Source: Pseudodonghicola flavimaris
GTDB lineage: Bacteria; Pseudomonadota; Alphaproteobacteria; Rhodobacterales; Rhodobacteraceae
NCBI RefSeq assembly: GCF_030164425.1
Contig: NZ_JASNJD010000011.1
Span: forward strand, 1 to 64,000
DNA length: 64,000 nucleotides
Reading direction: 5' to 3'
Each line of letters opens with the position of its first letter. Positions within the stretch are counted from its first letter, which is position 1. The notes under the pieces are model-generated. The model had not been told where the DNA came from. It did no database searches and saw only the letters and a program-made list of their open reading frames with translations. This document shows, piece by piece, positions 49,930-59,586 of the stretch. Both the position numbers and the translations under genes were made by a program.

Positions 49930-52017
49930 ATGACCGAGGCCATCGTTTATGAAAAAATTGGGGATATTGCGGTTCTGGCGGCGAACAACCCGCCGGTGAA
50001 CGCATTGGGCCAGGCGGTGCGCCAGGGCCTGGTCGAGGGCATCGAACGCGCCGAGAAGGAAGGCGCCAAGGCGGTCCTGATCTATGGCGAGGGGCGGACC
50101 TTTTTCGCCGGCGCCGATATCCGCGAATTCGGCAAGGCGCCGACCGAGCCCTTCCTGCCGGACGTCTGCACCCGCATTGAAGCCTCGCCGCTGATCGTGG
50201 TCTCGGCGCTGCATGGCACCGCGCTGGGGGGCGGGCTGGAGATCGCGCTGGGGTCGCATTACCGGATTGCCGTGCCCAAGGCGCGCATGGGCCTGCCCGA
50301 GGTTCTGATCGGCGTCATGCCGGGCGCCGGTGGCACCCAGCGGCTGCCGCGTCTGATCGGCATCGATAAATCTCTCGACGTGATCACCTCGGGCCGCCAG
50401 ATCGGCGCCAAGGAGGCGCTGGAGCTGGGTATCCTTGACAAGGTCGCCGAGGGTGAACCGCGCGAGATCGGCCTCGCCTATGCGCAGGAGCTGATCGACG
50501 CCGCCGCGCCGCGCCGCGCCATCAGCGAGATGCCGGCGCCGGAGCCGGTGGATTTCGACGCTCTCTATGACGCGGTCCTGAAGAAGGGCCGCGGCCTGCT
50601 GGCCCCCGCCGTCGCCGTGCGCGGCATTCAGGCCTGCTGCGAGCTGCCCTTCGCCGAGGGCATGAAACGCGAACGCGAGCTGTTCATGGAGCTGATGGCG
50701 ACCGACCAGCGCCAGGGCCTGATCCATGCCTTCTTCGCCGAGCGTGCCGTCGGCAAGCTGCCGGAGCTCAAGGACGTGGAGCCGCGTCAGCTGGCGGCGA
50801 TCGGCGTCATCGGCGGTGGCACCATGGGCGCGGGCATCGCCACTTCGGCGCTGCTGTCGGGCCTGACCGTCACCCTGATCGAGATGAGCCCCGAGGCCGC
50901 CGAGGCCGCCAAGGGCCGGATTTCGGGCAACCTGCAGGGCGCGCTGAAGCGCGGCAAGATTTCCCCGGAGAAATTCGCCGAGCTGACCGAAAAGGCGCTG
51001 ACGCTCGCCACCGATTACGCGGCGCTGAAAGACGCCGATCTGGTGATCGAGGCGGTGTTTGAGGAGATGAGCGTGAAGAAGGACGTCTTCACCAAGCTCG
51101 ACGCCATCTGCAAGCCCGGCGCAGTGCTGGCCTCGAACACCTCCTATCTGGACGTGAACGAGATCGCCGCCTGCACCAGCCGGCCCGAGGATGTGATCGG
51201 GCTGCATTTCTTCTCACCGGCGCATGTGATGAAGCTTCTGGAGATCGTCGTCGCCGACAAGACCGCGGCGGATGTGGTCGCCACCGGCTTCGCGCTGGGG
51301 GGCAAGATGGGCAAGGTTTCGGTCCGCGCCGGCGTCTGCGATGGCTTCATCGGCAACCGTATCCTGTCGAAATACCGCACCTGCGCCGATTACATGATCC
51401 TCGACGGCGCCTCGCCCTATCAGATCGACGCCGCGCTTGAGGCCTTCGGCTTCGCCATGGGGCCCTACGCGGTGGGCGATCTGGCCGGGCTCGACATCGG
51501 CTGGGCGGTGCGCAAGCGCAAGCGGGCCGAGGGCATGGACCCCAGGGCGCGCGATTTCACCTATGCTGACAAGCTCTGCGAAGACGGCCATTTCGGCCAG
51601 AAGACCGGCATGGGCTATTACGACTATTCCGCCGGCGCAAAGGCCCGGGTGCCCAACCCCGAGGTGATGCCGCTGATCGAGGCGGATCGCGCCGCGCAGG
51701 GCATCACCCCGCGCGAATTCACCGATGAGGAGATCGTCCGCCGCTACATGGCCGCGATGGTGAACGAAGCCGCCCGGGTGGTGGGCGAGGGGATCGCCAA
51801 GCGGCCGCTCGATGTCGATGTGACGCTGCTCTACGGCTACGGCTTCCCGCGTTATCGCGGCGGCCCGATGAAATGGGCCGACATGCAGGGCCTGCCGGGC
51901 CTGCTGGCGGACATCAAATCCTGGGCGCAGGACGATCCCTATTTCTGGGAACCGGCGCCGCTGCTGGAAAAACTGGTCGCCGAAGGTCGGAGCTTTGACG
52001 ATCTGAACAAGGACTGA
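49930..52017 (+). CDS. fadJ: Bifunctional enoyl-CoA hydratase / 3-hydroxyacyl-CoA dehydrogenase (FadB/FadJ-like)
   Basis: 695 residues. N-terminal crotonase domain (FFAGADIREFGKAP; ALHGTALGGGLEIALG; GLPEVLIGVMPGAGGTQRLPR), then the dehydrogenase NAD site IGVIGGGTMGAGIATSALLSG, and the catalytic GLHFFSPAHVMKLLEIV. It performs two successive beta-oxidation steps. ATG at 49930 is preferred over an in-frame ATG at 49864, whose extra 22 residues are low-complexity. First gene of the operon; its hydratase and dehydrogenase could also serve phenylacetate degradation, which has no paaF/paaH here. Confidence 0.92.
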   Translation: MTEAIVYEKIGDIAVLAANNPPVNALGQAVRQGLVEGIERAEKEGAKAVLIYGEGRTFFAGADIREFGKAPTEPFLPDVCTRIEASPLIVVSALHGTALGGGLEIALGSHYRIAVPKARMGLPEVLIGVMPGAGGTQRLPRLIGIDKSLDVITSGRQIGAKEALELGILDKVAEGEPREIGLAYAQELIDAAAPRRAISEMPAPEPVDFDALYDAVLKKGRGLLAPAVAVRGIQACCELPFAEGMKRERELFMELMATDQRQGLIHAFFAERAVGKLPELKDVEPRQLAAIGVIGGGTMGAGIATSALLSGLTVTLIEMSPEAAEAAKGRISGNLQGALKRGKISPEKFAELTEKALTLATDYAALKDADLVIEAVFEEMSVKKDVFTKLDAICKPGAVLASNTSYLDVNEIAACTSRPEDVIGLHFFSPAHVMKLLEIVVADKTAADVVATGFALGGKMGKVSVRAGVCDGFIGNRILSKYRTCADYMILDGASPYQIDAALEAFGFAMGPYAVGDLAGLDIGWAVRKRKRAEGMDPRARDFTYADKLCEDGHFGQKTGMGYYDYSAGAKARVPNPEVMPLIEADRAAQGITPREFTDEEIVRRYMAAMVNEAARVVGEGIAKRPLDVDVTLLYGYGFPRYRGGPMKWADMQGLPGLLADIKSWAQDDPYFWEPAPLLEKLVAEGRSFDDLNKD

Positions 52018-52044
52018 AAGACGGACTGAGGAGGAGAAGTCCCG

Positions 52045-53220
52045 ATGAAACAGGCTGTTATCGTATCGGCCGCCCGCACCGGGCTGGCCAAATCCTTCCG
52101 TGGGTCATTCAACGTGACCCACGGGGCCACCATGGGCGGTCACGCGGTTCAGGCCGCGGTCGCCCGGGCCGGGCTGGATGGCTCGGAGATCGAGGATTGC
52201 ATCATGGGCTGCGGCGCACCGGAGGCGGAGACCGGCAGCAACATCGCCCGCCAGATCGCCCTGCGGGCCGGTCTGCCGATCACCGCCTCGGGCATGACGG
52301 TGAACCGGTTCTGCTCCTCCGGGTTGCAGACCATCGCGCTGGCGGCCAACGCGATCACCGCCGAGGGCACCGGCCCGATGGTCGCCGGCGGGGTCGAGAG
52401 CATCTCGATGGTACAGCCGAAGGCGCGGCACGCGCCGGAAGCCTGGCTGATGGAACACAAGCCGGCGGTCTACATGACGATGATCGAGACCGCCGATATC
52501 GTCGCCGAACGCTACGGCATCAGCCGCGAGCGCCAAGACGAATACGGTCTGCGCAGTCAGCAGCGGATCGCCGCCGCGCAACAGGCCGGCTATTTCGACG
52601 ATGAAATCGTGCCGATGCAGGCGACCATGGCGGTCAAGGACAAGGAAACCGGCGAGATCTCGATGAAAGAGGTCACCGTCGACCGCGACGAATGCAACCG
52701 CCCGACCACCACGCTGGAGGGCCTGGCCGGGCTGGAACCGGTGCGCGGCGCTGGCAAGTTCATCACCGCCGGCAATGCCAGCCAGCTCTCCGATGGCGCT
52801 GCCGCCGTGGTGCTGATGGAGGCGAAAGAGGCCGAGAAGCGCGGGCTGGAGCCGATGGGTGCCTTCAAGGGCTTCGCCGTCGCCGGTTGCGAGCCCGACG
52901 AGATGGGTATCGGTCCGGTCTTCGCCGTGCCGCGCCTGTTGGAACGTCATGGGCTCAAGGTCGACGATATCGACCTGTGGGAGCTGAACGAGGCCTTCGC
53001 CTCCCAGGCGCTCTATTGCCGTGACCGGCTGGGCATCGACGACGAGAAATGCAACGTCAACGGCGGGTCCATCGCCATCGGCCACCCCTTTGGCATGACC
53101 GGGGCGCGGATGACCGGCCACCTGATGCGCGAAGGCAAGCGGCGCGGCGCCAAGCTGGGCGTCGTCACCATGTGCATCGGCGGCGGCATGGGCGCGGCCG
53201 GCCTGTTCGAAATCTACTAA
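52045..53220 (+). CDS. Acetyl-CoA C-acyltransferase (FadA-like thiolase)
   Basis: 391 residues. [21 protein letters not shown] holds the acylated Cys, [19 protein letters not shown] the His, and [17 protein letters not shown] the proton-transfer Cys. It cleaves 3-ketoacyl-CoA to acetyl-CoA. GAGGAGAAG precedes the ATG, 27 bp after the FadJ-like gene. Distinct from the paaJ-like thiolase at 29935 (different Cys-loop residues). Confidence 0.94.
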   Translation: MKQAVIVSAARTGLAKSFRGSFNVTHGATMGGHAVQAAVARAGLDGSEIEDCIMGCGAPEAETGSNIARQIALRAGLPITASGMTVNRFCSSGLQTIALAANAITAEGTGPMVAGGVESISMVQPKARHAPEAWLMEHKPAVYMTMIETADIVAERYGISRERQDEYGLRSQQRIAAAQQAGYFDDEIVPMQATMAVKDKETGEISMKEVTVDRDECNRPTTTLEGLAGLEPVRGAGKFITAGNASQLSDGAAAVVLMEAKEAEKRGLEPMGAFKGFAVAGCEPDEMGIGPVFAVPRLLERHGLKVDDIDLWELNEAFASQALYCRDRLGIDDEKCNVNGGSIAIGHPFGMTGARMTGHLMREGKRRGAKLGVVTMCIGGGMGAAGLFEIY

Positions 53221-53231
53221 GGAGGTTCCAC

Positions 53232-54422
53232 ATGGATCTGAGCTACTCCCCCGCGGAGCAGGCCTTTCGGGAAGAGGTCCGCGCCTTTCTGCGCGACGAG
53301 CTTCCTGCGGCGCTGTCGGACAAGGTCCGTTCCGGCGCCGAACTCGGCAAGGCCGATATCGAACAGTGGCACGCGATCCTGAACGGGCGCGGCTGGCTGG
53401 CGGCGAACTGGCCGAAGGAATACGGCGGTGCCGAGTGGAACGCGGTGCAGCGCCATATCTTCGAAGAGGAGGCCGCCCAAGCCAACGCGCCCCGCATCGT
53501 GCCCTTCGGCCTGTCGATGCTGGCGCCGGTGCTGATGAAATTCGGCAATCAGGCGCAGAAGGATTATTACCTGCCGCGTATCCTGAACGGCGACGACTGG
53601 TGGTGTCAGGGCTATTCCGAACCGGGCGCGGGATCGGATCTGGCCAGCCTCAAGACTCGCGCGGTGCGCGAGGGCGATCACTACATCGTCAACGGTCAGA
53701 AGACCTGGACCACGCTGGGCCAGCACGCCAACAAGATCTTCTGTCTGGTGCGCACCAACCCGGACGTGAAGCAGCAGGAGGGCATCTCCTTCCTGCTGAT
53801 CGACATGGACACGCCCGGCATCGAGGTGCGGCCGATCATCCTGCTCGACGGCACGCCCGAGGTGAACGAGGTCTTCTTCGACAACGTCAAGGTGCCGGCC
53901 GAGAACCTGGTGGGCGAGGAGAACAAGGGCTGGACCTACGCCAAGTATCTGCTGACCCATGAGCGCACCAATATCGCCGGTGTCGGTTTCTCGCAGGCCG
54001 GGCTCGACGCGCTGAAGCGGATCGCTAGGGTCGAGATGTCGGGCGGCCGCCCGCTGATCGAAAACCCGCATTTCGCCGCCCGGATGGCCAAGGTGGAAAT
54101 CGACCTGATGGCGATGGCCACCACCAACCTGCGCATCATCAGCCAGGCGGCCTCCGGTCAGGCGCCGGGGGTTGAAAGCTCCATGCTCAAGGTCAAGGGC
54201 ACCATCATCCGGCAGGAGATCAACGATCTGACCCGCCGCGCGGTGGGCCCTTACGCGCTGCCCTTCCCGTCCGAGGCGCTGGCCGGCAACAACGACCCGA
54301 TCGGGCCGGATTACGCCGCGCCGCTGTCGGCGGAGTATTTCAACAACCGAAAGCTGTCGATCTTCGGCGGCTCCAACGAAATCCAGCGCGGCATCATCGC
54401 CAAGGTCAAAATGGGAGGCTGA
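53232..54422 (+). CDS. Acyl-CoA dehydrogenase 1
   Basis: 396 residues of the acyl-CoA dehydrogenase fold. CQGYSEPGAGSDLASLKTRAV and VNGQKTWTTLGQHA bind FAD and substrate; FGGSNEIQRGIIAKV ends the protein. The usual catalytic Glu is not readily pointed out, as in the CaiA/FadE-like pairs found in steroid and branched-acid catabolism, which function with a partner. A second dehydrogenase gene follows six bases later. AAGGAGG precedes the start. Confidence 0.9.
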   Translation: MDLSYSPAEQAFREEVRAFLRDELPAALSDKVRSGAELGKADIEQWHAILNGRGWLAANWPKEYGGAEWNAVQRHIFEEEAAQANAPRIVPFGLSMLAPVLMKFGNQAQKDYYLPRILNGDDWWCQGYSEPGAGSDLASLKTRAVREGDHYIVNGQKTWTTLGQHANKIFCLVRTNPDVKQQEGISFLLIDMDTPGIEVRPIILLDGTPEVNEVFFDNVKVPAENLVGEENKGWTYAKYLLTHERTNIAGVGFSQAGLDALKRIARVEMSGGRPLIENPHFAARMAKVEIDLMAMATTNLRIISQAASGQAPGVESSMLKVKGTIIRQEINDLTRRAVGPYALPFPSEALAGNNDPIGPDYAAPLSAEYFNNRKLSIFGGSNEIQRGIIAKVKMGG

Positions 54423-54427
54423 CGGTC

Positions 54428-55561
54428 ATGGACTTCAATCTGACCGAAGAACGCCAGATGCTGCAGGATACCCTGCGCCGCTATCTGTCCGACAAATATA
54501 CCACCGCCACCCGCAACACGATCCTGGAGTCGGAGACGGGGATGAGCGCCGATATCTGGGCCGGCCTGGCCGAGCTCGGGGTGATCGGCGCGCTCTTCAC
54601 CGAAGAGGAGGGCGGCTTCGGTGGCGCCGGCTTCGACATCACCACTGTGTTCGAGGAACTGGGCCGCGCCGGCGTGGTCGAGCCGATGCTGGAAACCGCC
54701 GTTCTGGGCGGTCGGCTGCTCGCGGCGCTTGGCAACGACAGCCAGACCGCGCTGATCGAAGAGGTCATCGGCGGCGGGTTGCATCTGGCTTTCGCCCATG
54801 GCGAGCCGACCAGCCGGTATGACCTGAACCGGGTTGCGACCGAGGCGAAGGTCAGCGGCGGTGACATCGTGCTGAATGGCCGCAAGGCCGTGGTCGCCAA
54901 TGCCGAGGCGGCGGGTTACCTCATCGTTTCCGCCCGCGAAGGCGGTGCGGTGGATGACGAGGCGGGAATTTCCCTGTTCCTGGTGCCGGCCGGCACTTCG
55001 GGCGTGACCCTGCGGGGCTATCCGCTCTTCGCCGGTGGCCGCGCCGCCGAGGTGACGCTGGACGAGGTGCGCCTGCCGGCCTCTGCCCGGCTGGGCGCGG
55101 CGGGTGCGGCCTATGGGGCCATCGCCGGCGCGGTCGCCGCCGCCAATGTGGCGCTTGCCGCCGAGGCGCTCGGCGCCATGGTCACCGCCACCGAGCTGAC
55201 CCGTGGCTATCTGATGACGCGGCAGCAGTTCGGCCGGCCGATCGGCAGCTTTCAGGCGCTGCAGCACCGCTTCTCCGATCTGCTGATCGAGCTGGAGCAG
55301 GCCCGCTCTGCGGTGATCAACGCCGCCGGCCACCTGTCGGATCCGGTGGCAGAGCGCGATCGCCAGATCGCCGCCGCCCGCAACCTGATCGGCCGTGCCG
55401 GTCGTCTGGTCGCCGAAGAGGCGATCCAGATGCACGGCGGCATCGCCATGACCCAGGAATATGAACTGGCGCATATCGCCAAGCGCATCGTGATGACCGA
55501 TCATCGCTTCGGCGATACCGATTATCATCTGGAGCGGTTCATTGCCCTCAGCGCCGCATGA
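54428..55561 (+). CDS. Acyl-CoA dehydrogenase 2 (pair partner)
   Basis: 377 residues, more divergent: DFNLTEERQMLQDTLRRYLSDKY at the start, AFAHGEPTSRYDL, QQFGRPIGSFQALQHRFSDLLIELEQARSAV and EEAIQMHGGIAMTQEYELAHIAKRI. Adjacent unequal acyl-CoA dehydrogenase genes often encode heterotetrameric enzymes for bulky or branched substrates, which is my inference here. Its end overlaps the thioesterase gene by about 20 bp. Confidence 0.88.
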   Translation: MDFNLTEERQMLQDTLRRYLSDKYTTATRNTILESETGMSADIWAGLAELGVIGALFTEEEGGFGGAGFDITTVFEELGRAGVVEPMLETAVLGGRLLAALGNDSQTALIEEVIGGGLHLAFAHGEPTSRYDLNRVATEAKVSGGDIVLNGRKAVVANAEAAGYLIVSAREGGAVDDEAGISLFLVPAGTSGVTLRGYPLFAGGRAAEVTLDEVRLPASARLGAAGAAYGAIAGAVAAANVALAAEALGAMVTATELTRGYLMTRQQFGRPIGSFQALQHRFSDLLIELEQARSAVINAAGHLSDPVAERDRQIAAARNLIGRAGRLVAEEAIQMHGGIAMTQEYELAHIAKRIVMTDHRFGDTDYHLERFIALSAA

Positions 55562-55982
55562 TCCCGTTCCCGCTGCCGAGGTCGCGCGCCACGGCAGCGG
55601 GGCACAGGAGCTGATCGGATATCGCCTGGACCTGAGCGGCGCCGATGGCGCCGGTCGGGTCGTTCTCGACATCGAGCCGCGGCATCTGAACCGCAACGGC
55701 ACGCTGCACGGCGGGATCGTGGCGATGATGCTGGATGTGGCCAGCGGGTTCGCGGTGGCGCGGTCCGCGCCGACCCCGGGGCTCGGCTCCACCGCCACGG
55801 TGTCGCTCAGTACCCATTACGTGGCGCCGGCCCGCAGTGGCCGGGTTGTGGCCACCGGCCGGGTCACCGGCGGCGGTCGGACCATCGCCTATACCCAGGC
55901 GGAACTGCACGACGCCGAGGGCGCCCTCTGCGCCAGCGCCGCCGGTGTCTTCCGCCGCATCCTGCCGAAAGGACGCCCATGA
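55542..55982 (+). CDS. PaaI-family hotdog thioesterase
   Basis: 146 residues. LNRNGTLHGGIVAMMLDVASGFAVARS is the HGG thioesterase motif; STATVSLSTHYVAPARSGRVVATG follows. Start is probably TTG at 55542 with GGAG seven bases upstream, overlapping the previous gene; there is no earlier ATG in frame after the conserved part begins. The stop overlaps the next ATG. It releases CoA from intermediates of this operon. Confidence 0.8.
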   Translation: MPSAPHDPVPAAEVARHGSGAQELIGYRLDLSGADGAGRVVLDIEPRHLNRNGTLHGGIVAMMLDVASGFAVARSAPTPGLGSTATVSLSTHYVAPARSGRVVATGRVTGGGRTIAYTQAELHDAEGALCASAAGVFRRILPKGRP

Positions 55983-56752
55983 CCCATGCCCGGATCGAAG
56001 ATCGCGGCGACCGGCTGGTCGTCCTGAACGGCAATGCCGCCCGGCGCGGCGCGCTGACGCCGGAGTTTCTCGACGCCATCACCGCGGCGGCGGAGCAGGC
56101 GCTCGCCCCCCGCATCAAGGCGGTGATCCTCAGCTCCGAGGGGCCGTTCTTCTGTGCTGGTGGCGATCTCAACGTGCTGATCACCCGTCAGGGCCTCGCC
56201 GAAGATGACCGCCGCGCCCAGATCGACCGGCTGCACGCCCGGATCCGGGCGATTCGCACCTGCCCGGTGCCGGTGATCGCCGCCATCGAGGGGGGCGCCG
56301 CCGGGGCCGGCCTCTCCATCGCGCTGGCCTGCGACCTGATCGTGGCGGCCGAGGATGCGAAATTCACCGCCGCCTACGTCAAGGCCGGGCTGGTGCCCGA
56401 CGGCGGGCTCACCGCCGCCCTGGCGCGCATCCTGCCGCGTCCGCTGTCGATGGAGATGTGCCTTCTGGGCCGCCCGGTCACCGCCGCGCGGATGGCCGCG
56501 CTCGGCGCCGTCAACCTGCTGACCGCTCCGGGTGGGGCGGAGGCGGGCGCGATGGAACTGGCCGATGCGCTGGCGAAGGGCCCGCGCAATACGCAGGGGG
56601 TGATCCGTTCCATGGTCGCCCGCGCCTACGACACCACCGAGGCCGAACAGCTCGACATCGAACGCGATGCCATGGGCCGCGCCACCGGCAGTGCAGACGC
56701 CGCCGAAGGCATCGCCGCCTTCCTGGAAAAACGTGCCCCAGACTGGTCATAA
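55979..56752 (+). CDS. Enoyl-CoA hydratase/isomerase family protein
   Basis: 257 residues, crotonase fold: FFCAGGDLNVLITRQG, AIEGGAAGAGLSIALACDLIVAA and YVKAGLVPDGGLTAALARIL. The PDGG sequence resembles PaaG-like isomerases. Last gene of the fadJ-thiolase-ACAD-ACAD-thioesterase operon, with four-base overlap upstream. No acyl-CoA synthetase gene is in the operon, so substrates are presumably activated elsewhere. Confidence 0.86.
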   Translation: MTHARIEDRGDRLVVLNGNAARRGALTPEFLDAITAAAEQALAPRIKAVILSSEGPFFCAGGDLNVLITRQGLAEDDRRAQIDRLHARIRAIRTCPVPVIAAIEGGAAGAGLSIALACDLIVAAEDAKFTAAYVKAGLVPDGGLTAALARILPRPLSMEMCLLGRPVTAARMAALGAVNLLTAPGGAEAGAMELADALAKGPRNTQGVIRSMVARAYDTTEAEQLDIERDAMGRATGSADAAEGIAAFLEKRAPDWS

Positions 56753-56780
56753 TGCCCGGGTGCCGTCACGGCGCCCGCTG

Positions 56781-56812
56781 TCTTTTTCTGGCCGCAGATA
56801 TCCCGGGGGAGG
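56781..56812 (-). repeat. Dispersed intergenic repeat, subtype A copy 2
   Basis: Minus-strand 32-mer, 30/32 identical to 261-292. It lies between the converging enoyl-CoA hydratase and rpe genes. A GC hairpin (GGGGGC-AGC-GCCCCC) follows immediately at 56829-56843. Confidence 0.8.
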
Positions 56813-56857
56813 CGCGCGTCAGCGCAGCGGGGGCAGCGCCCCCACTGCTCCTCGCGA

Positions 56858-57550
56858 TCAGGCGTAGACGCCGGTCGCCGCCTCGCGGATGGCGCGGATG
56901 TTCTGGCCGTAGACCTCCGGCGCGCTCACCGATCCGCCCTTGAACACCGCCGATCCCGCCACCAGCACATCGGCGCCGGCGTCCGTCATCAGCGGCGCGG
57001 TGGTCGGGTCGATGCCGCCGTCGATCTCGATATGGATCGGGCGGGAGCCGATCATCCGGCTCAGTTCCTTCACCTTCTCCACCTGCGAATGGATGAACTT
57101 CTGGCCGCCGAAGCCGGGGTTCACCGTCATCACGCAGATCAGGTCGACCATATCCAGCAGATATTCCACCGCCGAAGCCGGGGTGCCCGGGTTCAGCGCC
57201 ACGCCGGCCTTGGCGCCGTTCGCGCGGATCGCCTGCAGGGTGCGGTGGATATGCGGGCCGGCCTCCACATGGGCGGTGATCACATCGGCGCCGGCCTCGG
57301 CGAAGGCCTCGATATAGGGATCGACCGGCGCGATCATCAGATGGACGTCCATCACCGTCTTGATATGGGGCCGGATCGCCTTGCACATCGCCGGGCCGAA
57401 GGTCAGGTTCGGCACGAAATGCCCGTCCATGACATCGACATGGACCCAATCGGCGCCCTGCGCTTCGATCGCCTGAATTTCCTGGCCGAAATTGGCGAAA
57501 TCGGCGGAGAGGATCGACGGGGCGATCTTGAGGGTACGGTCAAAGGACAT
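56858..57550 (-). CDS. rpe: Ribulose-phosphate 3-epimerase
   Basis: 230 residues, TIM barrel. [50 protein letters not shown] and [15 protein letters not shown] are the RPE signatures with metal-binding His/Asp. Interconverts ribulose-5-P and xylulose-5-P in the pentose phosphate pathway. Monocistronic; convergent with the beta-oxidation operon and divergent from phnC. Confidence 0.96.
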   Translation of the reverse strand: MSFDRTLKIAPSILSADFANFGQEIQAIEAQGADWVHVDVMDGHFVPNLTFGPAMCKAIRPHIKTVMDVHLMIAPVDPYIEAFAEAGADVITAHVEAGPHIHRTLQAIRANGAKAGVALNPGTPASAVEYLLDMVDLICVMTVNPGFGGQKFIHSQVEKVKELSRMIGSRPIHIEIDGGIDPTTAPLMTDAGADVLVAGSAVFKGGSVSAPEVYGQNIRAIREAATGVYA

Positions 57551-57638
57551 GGCTGCGTCTCCGGTTTGATCTGTTCCGCATATAGGGGGCCGGTGCCGCC
57601 GGGCCTAGGGAAAAATGCGGTGAGCCCGTCACCGCGCC

Positions 57639-57667
57639 GCGTCACAAAAGTTTCATTCCTCTGACAC
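57639..57667 (+). promoter_or_regulatory. Triple Pho-box-like repeat before phnC
   Basis: Three 7-mers at an 11-bp period: GCGTCAC, GTTTCAT and CTGACAC, separated by AAAA and TCCT. Compare with the PhoB half-site CTGTCAT/C. It ends 54 bp before the phnC start, the expected location for phosphate-starvation activation. Confidence 0.6.
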
Positions 57668-57721
57668 ATGCCCTTTGGACTGCGGCGGTAGGCCCGGCCC
57701 GGACACGGATGGGGGTGGCCT

Positions 57722-58549
57722 GTGCTGCGCATCGAGAAACTGACGAAACGCTTCGGCGCCAATACGGCCGTGGAAACGGCCAACCTGGATATCGACAAGC
57801 CGGCGATGATCGGGATCATCGGCCGCTCCGGCGCCGGCAAGTCGACGCTGCTCAGGATGATCAACCGGCTCGCCGACGCGACCGAGGGCCGCATCCTGTT
57901 CGAGGGGCGCGATGTCACCCAGCTGACCGGCAAGGCCAAGCGCGCCTGGCAATCGGACTGCGCGATGATCTTCCAGCAGTTCAACCTGGTGCCGCGAATG
58001 GACGTGGTCTCCAACGTGCTGCACGGCACGCTGAACCGGCGCTCGACCTTCGCCACGCTGTTCAACCTCTTCCCGATGGAGGACATCCACCGGGCCATCG
58101 ATATTCTCGACCGTCTCGGCATTGCCGAACACGCCCCCAAGCGGGCGGAGGCGTTGTCGGGCGGTCAGCAGCAGCGCGTCGCCATCGCCCGCGCCCTGAT
58201 GCAGGACCCCAAGATCATCCTCGCCGACGAACCCATCGCCTCGCTCGATCCGATGAACGCGCAGACGGTGATGGAGGCACTGCGCCGCATTCACGAGGAA
58301 GACGGCCGCACCGTCATCGCCAACCTGCATACGCTGGACACTGCGCGGCGCTATTGCGACCGCGTCGTCGGCATGCGCGATGGCCGCATCGTCTTTGACG
58401 GGCTGCCCGAACAGCTGACCTCGGGCGTCGCGCGCGAGATCTACGGCGCCGGAGCCGAGTTCTCGGAAGCCGCCACCTCGACCCAGATCGAAACCCTCGA
58501 CGCCATGGCGCATGCGCCCGACGCGGCGCGCAGCGAGGCGCTGATCTGA
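57722..58549 (+). CDS. phnC: Phosphonate ABC transporter ATP-binding protein PhnC
   Basis: 275 residues. Walker [20 protein letters not shown], signature [20 protein letters not shown], Walker [14 protein letters not shown]. Start is GTG at 57722 (GGGGGTGG upstream); [12 protein letters not shown] is the normal N-terminus. The protein energises uptake through PhnE1/E2. Confidence 0.94.
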   Translation: MLRIEKLTKRFGANTAVETANLDIDKPAMIGIIGRSGAGKSTLLRMINRLADATEGRILFEGRDVTQLTGKAKRAWQSDCAMIFQQFNLVPRMDVVSNVLHGTLNRRSTFATLFNLFPMEDIHRAIDILDRLGIAEHAPKRAEALSGGQQQRVAIARALMQDPKIILADEPIASLDPMNAQTVMEALRRIHEEDGRTVIANLHTLDTARRYCDRVVGMRDGRIVFDGLPEQLTSGVAREIYGAGAEFSEAATSTQIETLDAMAHAPDAARSEALI

Positions 58550-58613
58550 ACCTTCGTTTTTCAACGCCCCCGGCGCGCGGGCGTCGGGGATCACATCCCA
58601 GGAGTGTACTCTC

Positions 58614-59519
58614 ATGAAGACCCTGCTTGCCGCCCTCGTGGCCACCACCGCCCTGGCCGCTCCGGCCCTGGCCGAAGACAGCATCACCGAATTCCGCATC
58701 GGCATCCTTGGCGGCGAGAACGCTCAGGACCGGATGAACAACAACGAATGCCTGCGCAAATACACCGAGGAAACCCTCGGCGTTCCGGCCAAGCTGTTCG
58801 CGCCGGCCGACTATAACGGCGTGATCCAGGGTCTGCTGGGCGGCACCATCGACATGGCGATCCTCGGCGCCTCGGGCTATGCCAAGACCTATCTGTCCGA
58901 TCCCGAAGCGGTCGAGCCGGTGCTGGTGAAGGTCAACACCGACGGCTCCTACGGCTATTACTCGATCGGCTTCGCCCGCAAGGACAGCGGCATCACCTCG
59001 ATCGAGGACATGAAGGGCAAGACCTTCGGCTTCGGCGATCCGAACTCGACCTCGGGCTACCTGATCCCCTCGATCGAAATCCCCGCCGAATTCGGCGTGA
59101 CGATGAATTCGGGCGATTACTTCGGCGAAGTGAAATTCACCGGTGGTCATGAGCAGACCATCGTCGCCGTCTATAACGGCGATATCGATGCCGGCGTTAC
59201 CTGGGCCGACGGTCTGGGCGAATGGGAAGACGGCTACAACTCCGGCGCGCTGCGCAAGGCGGTCGATGCCGGTCTGGTCGACATGAACGACATGGTGCAG
59301 ATCTGGAAATCCAAGCCGATCCCGGAAGGCCCGCTGGTGATGCGCAAGGCGCTGCCGGCCGAGGTCAAGGCGAAGATGACCGCGCTGATCGACACCCTGG
59401 ATGAGAAGGATCAGGAATGCTTCTACGGCGTCGCTTCGGGCGAGGCCAAGAGCTTCGACCCGATCACCCATGACGCCTACCTGAGCATCATCGAAGCACG
59501 CAAGCTGAAGTCCAACTGA
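58614..59519 (+). CDS. phnD: Phosphonate-binding periplasmic protein PhnD
   Basis: 301 residues with a Sec signal (residues 1-20, ending ALA/ED). FRIGILGGENAQDRMNNNEC, GVIQGLLGGTIDMAILGASGYA, FGFGDPNSTSGYLIPS and EQTIVAVYNGDIDAGVTWADG are PhnD-type. It binds alkylphosphonates (or phosphate esters) in the periplasm. CCAGGAGTG precedes the ATG. A stable hairpin follows at 59539-59564. Confidence 0.95.
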   Translation: MKTLLAALVATTALAAPALAEDSITEFRIGILGGENAQDRMNNNECLRKYTEETLGVPAKLFAPADYNGVIQGLLGGTIDMAILGASGYAKTYLSDPEAVEPVLVKVNTDGSYGYYSIGFARKDSGITSIEDMKGKTFGFGDPNSTSGYLIPSIEIPAEFGVTMNSGDYFGEVKFTGGHEQTIVAVYNGDIDAGVTWADGLGEWEDGYNSGALRKAVDAGLVDMNDMVQIWKSKPIPEGPLVMRKALPAEVKAKMTALIDTLDEKDQECFYGVASGEAKSFDPITHDAYLSIIEARKLKSN

Positions 59520-59538
59520 GACGCGTGACGCATTCAGG

Positions 59539-59564
59539 CGGGGTCCGGAGATGTCCGGGCCCCG
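59539..59564 (+). other. Hairpin between phnD and phnE1
   Basis: CGGGGTCCGG-AGATGT-CCGGGCCCCG: a 10-bp stem with one U-G pair, not followed by a strong T tract. Such hairpins after binding-protein genes often protect the upstream mRNA or partly terminate transcription. Confidence 0.6.
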
Positions 59565-59586
59565 TTGTCCCGAAAGGAAGACCGCG

